Positions 53,461 through 60,524 of a DNA stretch of 60,524 nucleotides are shown here, piece by piece. Each line of letters starts with the position of its first letter. Within the stretch, counting starts at the first letter, position 1. Both the position numbers and the translations under genes were made by a program. Source of the stretch: JAQUOA01 sp037443785 (GTDB lineage: Bacteria; Bacteroidota; Ignavibacteria; UBA10030; UBA8401); assembly GCA_037443785.1 (NCBI GenBank), contig JBBINR010000021.1, forward strand, positions 1 to 60,524, given 5' to 3'. A model generated the notes under the pieces. It made no database searches, had not been told where the DNA came from, and saw nothing but the letters and a program-made list of their open reading frames with translations.

Positions 53461-54465
53461 ATGAACCATAGTAAAATTGTTACGCTCGAGCGCCACATTA
53501 TTGAAGGGGAGCGGTCACATCCAGGCGCAACCGGGCATTTTTCCAATGTCCTTCGCGATCTTTCTCTTGCTGTAAAAATTATTTGGCGTGAAGTAAGTAA
53601 GGCGGGTTTGGTTAATATTCTCGGTGCAGCGGGAAGGCAAAACGTTTCCGGCGACCAGGTTAAAAAATTAGATGTCTTTGCTGATGAAGTGATTTACAAA
53701 GCAATGGATCATACGGGACATCTGTGTGTAATGGGTTCAGAAGAAAATGAAAATATTCTAAAAATTCCCTCGCAGTATCCCAAAGGAAAATATGTGTTGC
53801 TTTACGATCCGCTTGACGGCTCTTCGAACATCGATGCCAATGTGAGCATCGGAACAATATTTTCATTGTATCGAAGAGTTTCACAGAACGGCGATGGGAC
53901 CCTTGAAGATTGTATCCAGCCGGGATATAAACAAATTGCAGCGGGTTATGTCGTCTATGGATCGAGTACGATGTTAGTGTACACAACTGGAGATGGTGTT
54001 CACGGTTTTACGCTCGATCCAAGTATCGGCGAGTTTCTTCTTTCGCATGAAAACATTCAAATTCCGAAACGAGGGAAGATTTACAGTGTGAATGAAGGAA
54101 ATTACAAGTGGTGGGATTCCGGTATGAAAAAATATATAAAATATTTACAGGAAGAAGATAAATCTACAAGCAGGCCTTATTCTGGCAGATATATTGGATC
54201 AATGATTGCCGATGTCCACCGTACCTTGTTGTATGGTGGAATATTTTTGTATCCCGGAGATTCACGGAATCTGAACGGAAAACTGCGTCTAATGTATGAA
54301 GGAAATCCAATTGCGTTTATTGTTGAACAAGCCGGGGGCAGAGCAATTGACGGCAGCCAGCGCATTTTGGATGTTATTCCAAAAAGGCTTCACCAAAAAA
54401 CACCGGTCTTTGTCGGCAGCGAAGAAGATGTTACTATCTGTGAAAAATTTTTACGTGAAGGATAA
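53461..54465 (+). CDS. fbp: Fructose-1,6-bisphosphatase, class 1
   Basis: Hydrolyses fructose 1,6-bisphosphate in gluconeogenesis. The 334 residues show the metal-binding DPLDGSSNIDANVSIGTIFS near residue 118, GSEENENI upstream with a metal Glu, QIAAGYVVYGSSTM, and the C-terminal YEGNPIAFIVEQAGGRAIDG. I chose the ATG at 53461 because MNHSKIVTLERHI is the typical N-terminus; the frame runs back another 20 codons to a GTG. The exonuclease gene follows after 2 bp. Confidence 0.96.
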   Translation: MNHSKIVTLERHIIEGERSHPGATGHFSNVLRDLSLAVKIIWREVSKAGLVNILGAAGRQNVSGDQVKKLDVFADEVIYKAMDHTGHLCVMGSEENENILKIPSQYPKGKYVLLYDPLDGSSNIDANVSIGTIFSLYRRVSQNGDGTLEDCIQPGYKQIAAGYVVYGSSTMLVYTTGDGVHGFTLDPSIGEFLLSHENIQIPKRGKIYSVNEGNYKWWDSGMKKYIKYLQEEDKSTSRPYSGRYIGSMIADVHRTLLYGGIFLYPGDSRNLNGKLRLMYEGNPIAFIVEQAGGRAIDGSQRILDVIPKRLHQKTPVFVGSEEDVTICEKFLREG

Positions 54466-54467
54466 AA

Positions 54468-55031
54468 GTGCTACTAAAAGATGTTACGTTTGTTGTCGTC
54501 GATGTTGAAACGACAGGATTTTCCCCCGAGATTGATGCGATCACCGAGATTGCCATGGTGAAGGTGATGGATAAAAAACTTGTCGACGAATTTTCATCGC
54601 TGGTAAATCCATGCACGCCGATACCGTATTCAATCACCCGGGTGACAGGAATTGATGATGAAATGGTGTATGATGCACCATTAGCAAAAGAGATTGCACC
54701 AAAAATATCATCATTTCTGGGCAAGGATATTTTCACGGCTCATAATGTTTCGTTTGATTTTGGTTTTGTGAACAGCACCCTTGCCAAGGGAAGAATTTCC
54801 CCGATGCAAAATCAACAAATCTGTACGTGCAAACTTTCCAGAAAATTGCTTTCACACTTGAAAAGCAAATCGCTGGAAAACGTCACGGAAGAATTGGGAA
54901 TTTCGCACCGTCATAAACATAGAGCTGCGGGAGATGCCTATGCTACCGCGAAAGTATTGATTTACTTTCTTGATGTTTTGGAGAAGAAATTTGACGTGAC
55001 AACGATGGAAGAGCTTCTTCGATACCAATAA
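54468..55031 (+). CDS. DnaQ-like 3'-5' exonuclease
   Basis: A 187-residue DEDDh exonuclease of the DNA polymerase III epsilon/PolC-exo type. Motif Exo I is VVVDVETTGF (Asp12, Glu14), Exo II is HNVSFDFGFV and Exo III is HRHKHRAAGDA with the catalytic His and Asp. It lacks the C-terminal alpha-binding tail of E. coli epsilon, so it may act in proofreading, repair or RNA processing. GTG start; the AAGGATAAAAGTG context overlaps the end of fbp. A strong terminator overlaps its stop codon. Confidence 0.9.
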   Translation: MLLKDVTFVVVDVETTGFSPEIDAITEIAMVKVMDKKLVDEFSSLVNPCTPIPYSITRVTGIDDEMVYDAPLAKEIAPKISSFLGKDIFTAHNVSFDFGFVNSTLAKGRISPMQNQQICTCKLSRKLLSHLKSKSLENVTEELGISHRHKHRAAGDAYATAKVLIYFLDVLEKKFDVTTMEELLRYQ

Positions 55032-55060
55032 AAAAGCCATCCTTCTAGGATGGCTTTTTT
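55030..55060. terminator. Strong bidirectional terminator
   Basis: AAAAAAGCCATCCT (55030-55043), a 3-base loop, and the perfect complement AGGATGGCTTTTTT (55047-55060): a 14-bp stem with A- and T-runs on both sides. It separates the convergent exonuclease gene (plus) and the YbgF-like gene (minus), and would end both transcripts. Confidence 0.93.
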
Positions 55061-55083
55061 ATATGCTTATGAAAGATTTTTGT

Positions 55084-55908
55084 TTACTGCAGTTTCGATT
55101 TGGCTTTTGCAGCATATTCACTCGTCGGATACATATCGACCAATCGTTTATATTCTGTCATTGCATTTTCTCGATTTCCCATCTTTTCGTACGTTCGAGC
55201 AATCATCAATTGAGAATCATCACGCTTTTCCGAGAAGCGATAATTTAACACGGCTTGAAAATGGCTGAGTGCTGCTTGATAGTCTTTCATTTGATAACTG
55301 CTTAAACCGATCCAATAATGGCAATTGTCTGCGTAGTCATCTTTTATGCCGTTATTCAACAATGCCTGGAATGCACTGACGGCATCCGAATATTTTTTTG
55401 CATTAAAAGAACTTACGCCTTCTTTATAGGCTCGAATTTCCTCTGGTGATGATTTTCCTGCCTGCGCCGGCCGATGGGACATAGACGCCGATGCGCTTTT
55501 TTCTGACGTTCTTTTCTTCATCGCCATGTTCGCTGCTTCAAGGTCAGAAATCTTTGTCATCAATTCTTGGTTATTTTGTTCAGTCGCCGAAAGTTTATTC
55601 TGCAATTGGACGTTTTCTGTCTTCAAACTATCGAGTTCACTTTGAAGCCGTTCATTGGACGGGGCTTCAGATTGTTGCGGGGCTGGTTCAACTGCCTGTT
55701 GTTCTGCAACTGCCGGAGCCTGTTCTTCTGTTTTTTGGTTTTCGGACGGGGCTTGCTCTGTTTGTGTTTCTTGGGCGGCACCGGTGTCTGTCACCATTTC
55801 ATCTTCAGACACTGCTTCTTCTGAACCTCCACATCCGACATAGAATATTGAAATTACGAACATCGCCAAAACGATGAACATCGACCGATATGTCACAAAA
55901 CGATTCAT
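55084..55908 (-). CDS. YbgF/CpoB-like coiled-coil TPR lipoprotein
   Basis: A 274-residue lipoprotein (lipobox YVGC near residue 26). The order is: a low-complexity Glu/Gln/Ala/Pro-rich linker (about 30-85), a coiled coil (about 88-130), a short basic linker, and three TPR repeats (about 155-274) including FNAKKYSDAVSAFQALL and YPTSEYAAKAKSKL at the C-terminus. This is the architecture of the Tol-Pal accessory protein YbgF/CpoB, which coordinates outer-membrane constriction with septal wall synthesis, but no tol or pal gene is adjacent. It is served by its own promoter. Confidence 0.85.
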   Translation of the reverse strand: MNRFVTYRSMFIVLAMFVISIFYVGCGGSEEAVSEDEMVTDTGAAQETQTEQAPSENQKTEEQAPAVAEQQAVEPAPQQSEAPSNERLQSELDSLKTENVQLQNKLSATEQNNQELMTKISDLEAANMAMKKRTSEKSASASMSHRPAQAGKSSPEEIRAYKEGVSSFNAKKYSDAVSAFQALLNNGIKDDYADNCHYWIGLSSYQMKDYQAALSHFQAVLNYRFSEKRDDSQLMIARTYEKMGNRENAMTEYKRLVDMYPTSEYAAKAKSKLQ

Positions 55909-55964
55909 TGTTCCTCCGGGAAATTTTCTGAATTTTTCAGCTGTTGGTGTAAAAAATCAATTAA

Positions 55965-55993
55965 AATGTATCAATAGCCGATGTTAAAGTCAA
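55965..55993 (-). promoter_or_regulatory. Sigma-70 type promoter of the YbgF-like gene
   Basis: On the minus strand TTGACT (55993-55988), 17 bp, TACATT (55970-55965). The -35 element overlaps the stop codon of the ATP-grasp gene, so the downstream gene can be transcribed independently. Confidence 0.6.
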
Positions 55994-56904
55994 GCGGCCT
56001 TTTTGGATCGTGATTTAACGTACAGCGCAATAGCATGTTGTATGCTTGATACGATGGCGTTCGGAACACCGTCGAAGTGCGATGCTTGGTCTCTCATATC
56101 GCAAATTTCATTGATATAATCTACGGCAACAAATTTTCCATCCTCTGTCAATGCAATTTCGGTCGAAAAAAAATCGAGTTTGCTGATCGTTTGCATTGTA
56201 AGGATGATATCATGAAGCTTTCTTAGCTTATGCCGTTTTTCATCTGCCGCACTCATCTCGTGGTAAATATGTGTTTCATGATCCCACCAACACGAGATGG
56301 TGATCCCGCATGCATAAAATACTCTGAACCACGCTTTCCGTCCGTCAAGATTCGCGGGATGGACTGTCTCTTGCAATAAGTACGTATCATTTTTGTGATG
56401 CTTCCGGCTTTCAAGAATTTGTTTTAAGGTTTCAGCCCCGATAACAACACCGACTCCGCCGCCGGTTGTATTAGCCGGCTTAATAATAAATGGTCTGCCG
56501 AGATGCTGGAGTTCAGTAAGGCTTAGTTCAATTTCTTTTTTCTTATTGTAAGGAGAAATGATGATAGTGTACGGAACCCATACACCTTCACCCATCAAGG
56601 CAAGATGCATATTTGCTTTATCTTTTGCGTATTCAGTTCGATCGTAATGATTAAAGATATATGTTTGCGATTTTGCAATAAGTTTTGCAAGCGGAATAAA
56701 TGTTTCATCTTCATCCGATGCGCGATCGAGGAATGTTTTAAAAAACAATTTTCCGGCTCGAACTTTTTTCGTGGTTTCTTCAACAATGTTGGGATGGATA
56801 TGGTATGTCGTTAAACCAATTTTCTGGCATTCATGTTCGATCCCGTGGATAAATGCACGGTCGAATTCCCAGTTCCACGCCAAACCGATGTCGTAGACTT
56901 GCAT
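55990..56904 (-). CDS. ATP-grasp (RimK-like) ligase of unknown substrate
   Basis: A 304-residue ATP-grasp protein. The core is visible as RPFIIKPANTTGGGVGVVIG near residue 140 (phosphate-binding Lys and Gly loop), TYLLQETVHPAN near 180 (hinge Glu), and the Mg-binding end ALTEDGKFVAVDYINEICDMR near 255-275 (Asp, Asn, Glu). Such enzymes join a carboxylate to an amine using ATP. The N-terminal domain starts MQVYDIGLAWNWEFDRAF and is unlike RimK's. It is 9 bp downstream of nagB, so probably in the same transcript; an amino-sugar-linked peptide or amide product is only a guess. Confidence 0.82.
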   Translation of the reverse strand: MQVYDIGLAWNWEFDRAFIHGIEHECQKIGLTTYHIHPNIVEETTKKVRAGKLFFKTFLDRASDEDETFIPLAKLIAKSQTYIFNHYDRTEYAKDKANMHLALMGEGVWVPYTIIISPYNKKKEIELSLTELQHLGRPFIIKPANTTGGGVGVVIGAETLKQILESRKHHKNDTYLLQETVHPANLDGRKAWFRVFYACGITISCWWDHETHIYHEMSAADEKRHKLRKLHDIILTMQTISKLDFFSTEIALTEDGKFVAVDYINEICDMRDQASHFDGVPNAIVSSIQHAIALYVKSRSKKAA

Positions 56905-56913
56905 GATACTTTC

Positions 56914-57726
56914 TTATTTTAATAAACTCTCAGGATTTAAATTCGCCGCCTCAATATCTTTGAAGTATTTTACCGTGCCGACCTTCAGCTCGTACGTTGC
57001 GTCATCGTCGCACACAATAATTCCTTTGGGATGCAATTGAAGGGCACTCACTGTCCACATGTGGTTCACCCCAAATTCAACAACTTCTGAAAGGGCACGT
57101 GCTTTGCTGTGTCCGGAAATAATCAGCAGAACTTCCTTCGCATCGAGAATTGTTCCTACGCCGACTGTCAAAGCAGTTTTGGGAACCTTATTTACGTCGT
57201 TGTTAAAAAATCGTGAATTGGCGACAATCGTGTCAAATGTCAATGTTTTAATCCGTGTTCGCGAGGAAAGCGAAGACCCGGGCTCGTTAAACGCTATATG
57301 CCCATCGGGGCCAATGCCCCCGAGAAACAGGTTGATTCCGCCAATCTTCTTTATCTTCTTTTCATAATCGTCGCATTCTTTTTCCAGAACTTTTGCATTG
57401 CCGTTCAGGATATTTACGTTCTTTTCTTGAATGTCGATATGCTTGAAAAAATTATTCCACATAAACGAGTGATAACTTTCGGGATGCTCCTTTGGCAAGC
57501 CGACATATTCGTCCATATTGAAGGTGATGACATTCTTGAAAGAAACAACACCGGTTTTGTTTAAATGAATTAATTCTTTATACATGCCAATCGGAGATGA
57601 ACCGGTCGGAAGTCCAAGCACAAAAGGCTTATTCGGTCGAGGATTGAACTCCTTAATGCGATGGGCAACGTATGCTGCAGTCCATTTACTGACGGTGTCA
57701 TAATTTGGTTGGATGATGACTCGCAT
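56914..57726 (-). CDS. nagB: Glucosamine-6-phosphate deaminase
   Basis: Converts glucosamine 6-phosphate to fructose 6-phosphate and ammonia. The 270 residues include GLPTGSSPIGMYKEL near residue 40, the catalytic Asp in NMDEYVG near residue 72, and GIGPDGHIAFNEPGSS near 138 with catalytic His143 and Glu148 by family numbering. No nagA or transporter is adjacent; the ATP-grasp gene follows. It may feed on peptidoglycan or chitin breakdown products. Confidence 0.95.
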   Translation of the reverse strand: MRVIIQPNYDTVSKWTAAYVAHRIKEFNPRPNKPFVLGLPTGSSPIGMYKELIHLNKTGVVSFKNVITFNMDEYVGLPKEHPESYHSFMWNNFFKHIDIQEKNVNILNGNAKVLEKECDDYEKKIKKIGGINLFLGGIGPDGHIAFNEPGSSLSSRTRIKTLTFDTIVANSRFFNNDVNKVPKTALTVGVGTILDAKEVLLIISGHSKARALSEVVEFGVNHMWTVSALQLHPKGIIVCDDDATYELKVGTVKYFKDIEAANLNPESLLK

Positions 57727-57838
57727 GATATTCCCTTTCCAAGTATGCCATAATATAAAAAAAAATGAAGATTTCTTGAAGCTTTTTTATAGAGAAAGGG
57801 TTACAGAAAGACGATACTAATGAGTTTTAGAATTAACG

Positions 57839-60205
57839 TTAATATTTATACGCTTCTCTGGAATGAAATATGGGAAAAGTGGAGATTGAGTTTGAATAAT
57901 ATGAGGTCTGTACAAACGGATATAACAGTGGAAGATCGTTGCCATTGTAATATGTTACGCTTACTTCCATTGTTGGAGTGATAAATGACGTCCAGGCTAT
58001 TGGAAATAATTTCTGTGACGGGGATTCGCTTTCGTATTTCATTTCTACTTTATGTAAATCTGTTGGCAAAAATGAAACCGTTTTTGATGATGTAATTCCA
58101 GAATCGAGAGCAACATCATACGTGTATGACGTTGTATTGTTGTGTTGAATGTGGAGAGAATAACCGTAAGAATACTTATCGCTCATCGGCGAAAAATGTT
58201 TTACTTGCTGAGACAATGCACTCAGTTCTCCGCCGCTCATCCCAACAAAAGAAAATCCCTTTGGCTTGAAGACCAATCCTTCAAGAAAATGATACGTACC
58301 CTGGGAGTTTTGGGGATCGATCACATCACCGCGTTCGTTAGACGGAATAATCGAAATATTATAAATGGCTTGATCTTTATCGACCGGAATTTCTGTTTGG
58401 CCTGAAACAGGCATATTTTCCGTGACGACATAATATGAATTGTAAAATGATGTAATCACATCATACGTTCCTTGATTGACCACTAAGGAAACATTGTTTG
58501 TTTTCGGCGTTATCGTTGATGAAAAATTCTTTTGATTATGCACGACTACTTGCCATGGCATTTCACTGAATTTTAACTGAAGGATATTGCCTTTAAAGAA
58601 CGTAAAGGGAATGGAAAGCGTATCAGTATTTCCATATCCAAAAATTTTTCCTGTGTAGCCATCGGGGAAATTTTTATTATCACTAAGGAATAAATTATTC
58701 GTTGTGAGGCGAGCGATAACATTTCCATACTCCATCGGTGGAATTTCAATCTCATCCGGCGAGAAGGTAATTGTCAATGCCGGATTTTTTGACGGATATT
58801 CAAAATGGTATTTTTTGGCCGTCGACGATGCGTTAAAAACAAGAAGGGTATCTTCTTTTATCCATGTTGTTTGAGACGGGGAATTAAATCCAAAGGTAAG
58901 ATGCGCCGGCGTGACAACTTCCGTGGAAGTAAACGTCTTATTCTCATCGACTTTCCCGTTTCCTTGTGCGAACACTGAAACATTGAGATCCCGTGCATTT
59001 GAAATTATCGCGTCACGAATTTGGATTGAACTCCATCCGGGGTGAATTTCTTCTAAAGCTGCTGCAATTCCGCTAACATACGGAGTTGCCATCGATGTTC
59101 CGCTCATTTCAATATATCCGCCACCATTTTTTGCAGAAAGTATTCCAACGCCGGGTGCGACAACGTCAGGCTTGATGTCATAGATGGAAGGAACGGGCCC
59201 TTTTGCACTGAACGATGCGATACCGAACGTATCAAACGCTCCGACGGTCAAGGCCAGCTTTGCCACACCGGGAGAATTGATCGTCCCAAAATCTCCGGTG
59301 TTTCCGGCAGCAACGACAACGACAACCCCCGCTTCTACGGCGCGGTTGACGGCAGTGCATAATGCATCGTTTGGATCTCCGTCGGTACTTCCTAAACTAA
59401 GATTAATAATAGCAACGCTGTCATTCACGGCTTTTTCAATGGCCGCAATAACATCGGATGCATTTCCGCCTCCTTGTGAATTTAAAACTTTGTATGCATA
59501 CAATTTTGCGTTACTTGCATAACTTGTAATGGTCGCAGATTGTCCGGCAATGATTCCGGCGACATGGGTTCCATGTCCGTTGTCATCCATCGGATCATTA
59601 TCGTTGTTCACAAAATCATATCCTCCCGCGACTTTAAAATCAGAACCAAATCCTTCTCCCAATGCCTCGTGCATATAATCTATTCCGGTATCAATAATTC
59701 CTACTTTAATTCCTTTGCCGGTTGCGAGTGTTGTTGATGAGATTTTTGTTGGTGTCAAAGTGTTTGTGGAATATGGTGAAGCGGTGACGGCGACATCCCG
59801 ATAAACATTTTTTACTCCGCTTAACGAACGAAGTTCTTGTAAATTCTTTTGCTCGGTTTGGACACTAAAACCATTCATCACGGTTGAGTACTCTCGTTCG
59901 ACGAAGAGAGCCGGAATTTTTTTAAGGATATTTTGCTTCACTTCAAGTCTTTGAACTTCTTGAGTTTTTGCAAAAGACATTTTGGATCGTTTTTGTTCAA
60001 TTCGCGAAGGGGCAGTAAGTTCAACAATATAGCGTGTAGGTGCGTTCTCTCTATTTTCTGCAATAATCATTGCTCCTTGATACATTGCTCCGCTGACGTG
60101 TGAAGTAACCGGTATCTTTTGCATTTCACCGTTGGTTTTTACGATAAGCTGCTGTGCAACGCCCATCGAAACAAGAATAAAAATATAAAGAATAGATTGT
60201 TTCAT
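57839..60205 (-). CDS. Secreted subtilisin-like protease (S8)
   Basis: A 788-residue extracellular serine protease. Signal peptide (about 1-17), an inhibitor I9-type prodomain (about 55-135), then the catalytic domain with Asp172 in VGIIDTGID, His211 in NGHGTHVAG, oxyanion Asn302 in AAGN and Ser371 in SGTSMATP. About 380 further residues form beta-sandwich modules. It has no T9SS sorting domain at its own C-terminus. Its ATG lies one base after the stop of the upstream T9SS cargo gene, so they are co-transcribed. A 12-bp palindrome ATTAACGTTAAT covers its stop. Confidence 0.93.
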   Translation of the reverse strand: MKQSILYIFILVSMGVAQQLIVKTNGEMQKIPVTSHVSGAMYQGAMIIAENRENAPTRYIVELTAPSRIEQKRSKMSFAKTQEVQRLEVKQNILKKIPALFVEREYSTVMNGFSVQTEQKNLQELRSLSGVKNVYRDVAVTASPYSTNTLTPTKISSTTLATGKGIKVGIIDTGIDYMHEALGEGFGSDFKVAGGYDFVNNDNDPMDDNGHGTHVAGIIAGQSATITSYASNAKLYAYKVLNSQGGGNASDVIAAIEKAVNDSVAIINLSLGSTDGDPNDALCTAVNRAVEAGVVVVVAAGNTGDFGTINSPGVAKLALTVGAFDTFGIASFSAKGPVPSIYDIKPDVVAPGVGILSAKNGGGYIEMSGTSMATPYVSGIAAALEEIHPGWSSIQIRDAIISNARDLNVSVFAQGNGKVDENKTFTSTEVVTPAHLTFGFNSPSQTTWIKEDTLLVFNASSTAKKYHFEYPSKNPALTITFSPDEIEIPPMEYGNVIARLTTNNLFLSDNKNFPDGYTGKIFGYGNTDTLSIPFTFFKGNILQLKFSEMPWQVVVHNQKNFSSTITPKTNNVSLVVNQGTYDVITSFYNSYYVVTENMPVSGQTEIPVDKDQAIYNISIIPSNERGDVIDPQNSQGTYHFLEGLVFKPKGFSFVGMSGGELSALSQQVKHFSPMSDKYSYGYSLHIQHNNTTSYTYDVALDSGITSSKTVSFLPTDLHKVEMKYESESPSQKLFPIAWTSFITPTMEVSVTYYNGNDLPLLYPFVQTSYYSNSISTFPIFHSREAYKY

Positions 60206-60206
60206 G

Positions 60207-60524
60207 TTATTTCATGACGATCATTTTTTTTGTCTCAACATTTGTTTTTCCACTGGCTGAATGCGCAATCATTCGGTAAATATATGTTCCGGTTGAAAGC
60301 TGATTATTACCGAATCCGATGCTGTGAACTCCCTGAGATTTTGATTCATTAACGACTGTGGCAATTTCGCGTCCGGTAAGATCGAATACTTTGATTGTGA
60401 CGTTTGACTGCTCAGGAAGAGAATAGCGAATAACCGTTGACATATTGAATGGGTTAGGGTAGTTTTGGTCCAGTGAAAAATTGTTGACAATCGTCGTTGG
60501 GTCATTGACCGATGTTGTCGATTG
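60207..60524 (-). CDS. C-terminus of a T9SS-exported protein (5' end beyond window)
   Basis: The minus-strand frame is open to the right edge, so this is the last ~105 residues of a larger protein. It carries the complete type A sorting domain: FSLDQNYPNPFN linker, then YSLPEQSNVTIKVFDLTGRE and the ending GVHSIGFGNNQLSTGTYIYRM with a basic tail. Such domains direct proteins across the outer membrane by the type IX system, where they are cleaved and often attached to lipopolysaccharide. It indicates that the genome encodes a T9SS. The apparent ATG at 60443 is internal. Confidence 0.9.
   Translation of the reverse strand, partial: QSTTSVNDPTTIVNNFSLDQNYPNPFNMSTVIRYSLPEQSNVTIKVFDLTGREIATVVNESKSQGVHSIGFGNNQLSTGTYIYRMIAHSASGKTNVETKKMIVMK

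Noticed and set aside
60443..60505. Independent 78-residue protein starting at 60443
   Set aside because: The same frame is open to the window edge and carries the NYPNPFN linker, so it is the tail of a larger T9SS protein.
1..60524. CRISPR array, insertion sequence, prophage, rRNA or tRNA gene
   Set aside because: No regularly spaced direct repeats, transposase/integrase or phage structural genes, and no tRNA T-loop/acceptor pairing were seen.

Overview
The window looks like a chromosomal contig of a moderately AT-rich, Gram-negative member of the Bacteroidota sensu lato. The Ignavibacteria/Chlorobi side is my best guess. Three things point there: a C-terminal type IX secretion sorting domain of the 'NYPNPFN ... 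GTYIYRM' type at the right edge, a DUF5686/carboxypeptidase-regulatory outer-membrane protein, and a long eukaryote-like IleRS. Unlike typical Bacteroidia, many starts carry clear AGGAG Shine-Dalgarno sites, and five promoters read TTGAC(A/T) or TTGTAA, then 17 bp, then TAnnTT, i.e. ordinary sigma-70 style. The placement is inference from gene content, not a phylogeny.

Layout, left to right. (1) 0-6.2 kb, plus strand: ileS (5' end cut by the window), a TraR/DksA zinc-finger protein, lspA, an RluD-like pseudouridine synthase, then a pirin. (2) 6.2-12.2 kb, minus strand: purN-purH-mreB-mreC from one sigma-70 promoter, preceded by an outer-membrane-like protein and an LD-carboxypeptidase. (3) 12.2-16.7 kb, minus: nuoABCDEF, closed by a terminator after nuoF; nuoG-N are not here. 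(4) 16.7-18.45 kb: a 1.7 kb AT-rich gap without convincing genes, unusual in this compact sequence. (5) 18.45-26.9 kb, plus: B12-dependent ribonucleotide reductase, a trypsin-like lipoprotein overlapping a CWC-macro-domain fusion, then a CheY-CheY-zinc ribbon-GspE ATPase module and a WYL regulator.

(6) 27-31.7 kb, plus: a run of small stand-alone proteins (DinB, GyrI-like, VOC, YdeI-like, ABM-like, DHFR-like, VOC, 3-methyladenine glycosylase, methyltransferase) that looks like an accessory detoxification/stress block; two of its members are truncated. (7) 31.8-35.2 kb, plus: ECF sigma factor, anti-sigma factor, secreted tandem TonB-C-domain protein and TPR protein. (8) 35.2-39.8 kb, minus: a second accessory block (two GNATs, haem-binding lipoprotein, Vat-like acetyltransferase, GyrI-like protein, methyltransferase, DUF4395 membrane protein).

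(9) 40.0-45.9 kb, plus: hisB-hisH-hisA-hisF-hisI, continuing through overlapping stops and starts into a PfkB-type kinase and an RmlD-type reductase, then a degenerate endonuclease/phosphatase-fold lipoprotein. Palindromic dispersed repeats sit in the spacers, and a terminator-like hairpin directly precedes hisB. (10) 45.9-55.0 kb, plus: serS, a heterodimeric ABC exporter, the DUF5686 protein, fructose-1,6-bisphosphatase and a DnaQ-type exonuclease, ended by a strong bidirectional terminator. (11) 55.1-60.5 kb, minus: a T9SS cargo C-terminus, an S8 protease, nagB, an ATP-grasp protein and a YbgF-like TPR lipoprotein.

I saw no rRNA, tRNA, CRISPR array, insertion sequence or prophage. No complete novel system is proven. 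The candidates most worth checking are the GspE-like ATPase whose Asp-box and His-box residues are altered together with its tandem receivers, the CWC-macro fusion, the small-protein/detoxification block with its promoter-operator-microORF leader, and the repeat-interrupted his operon.
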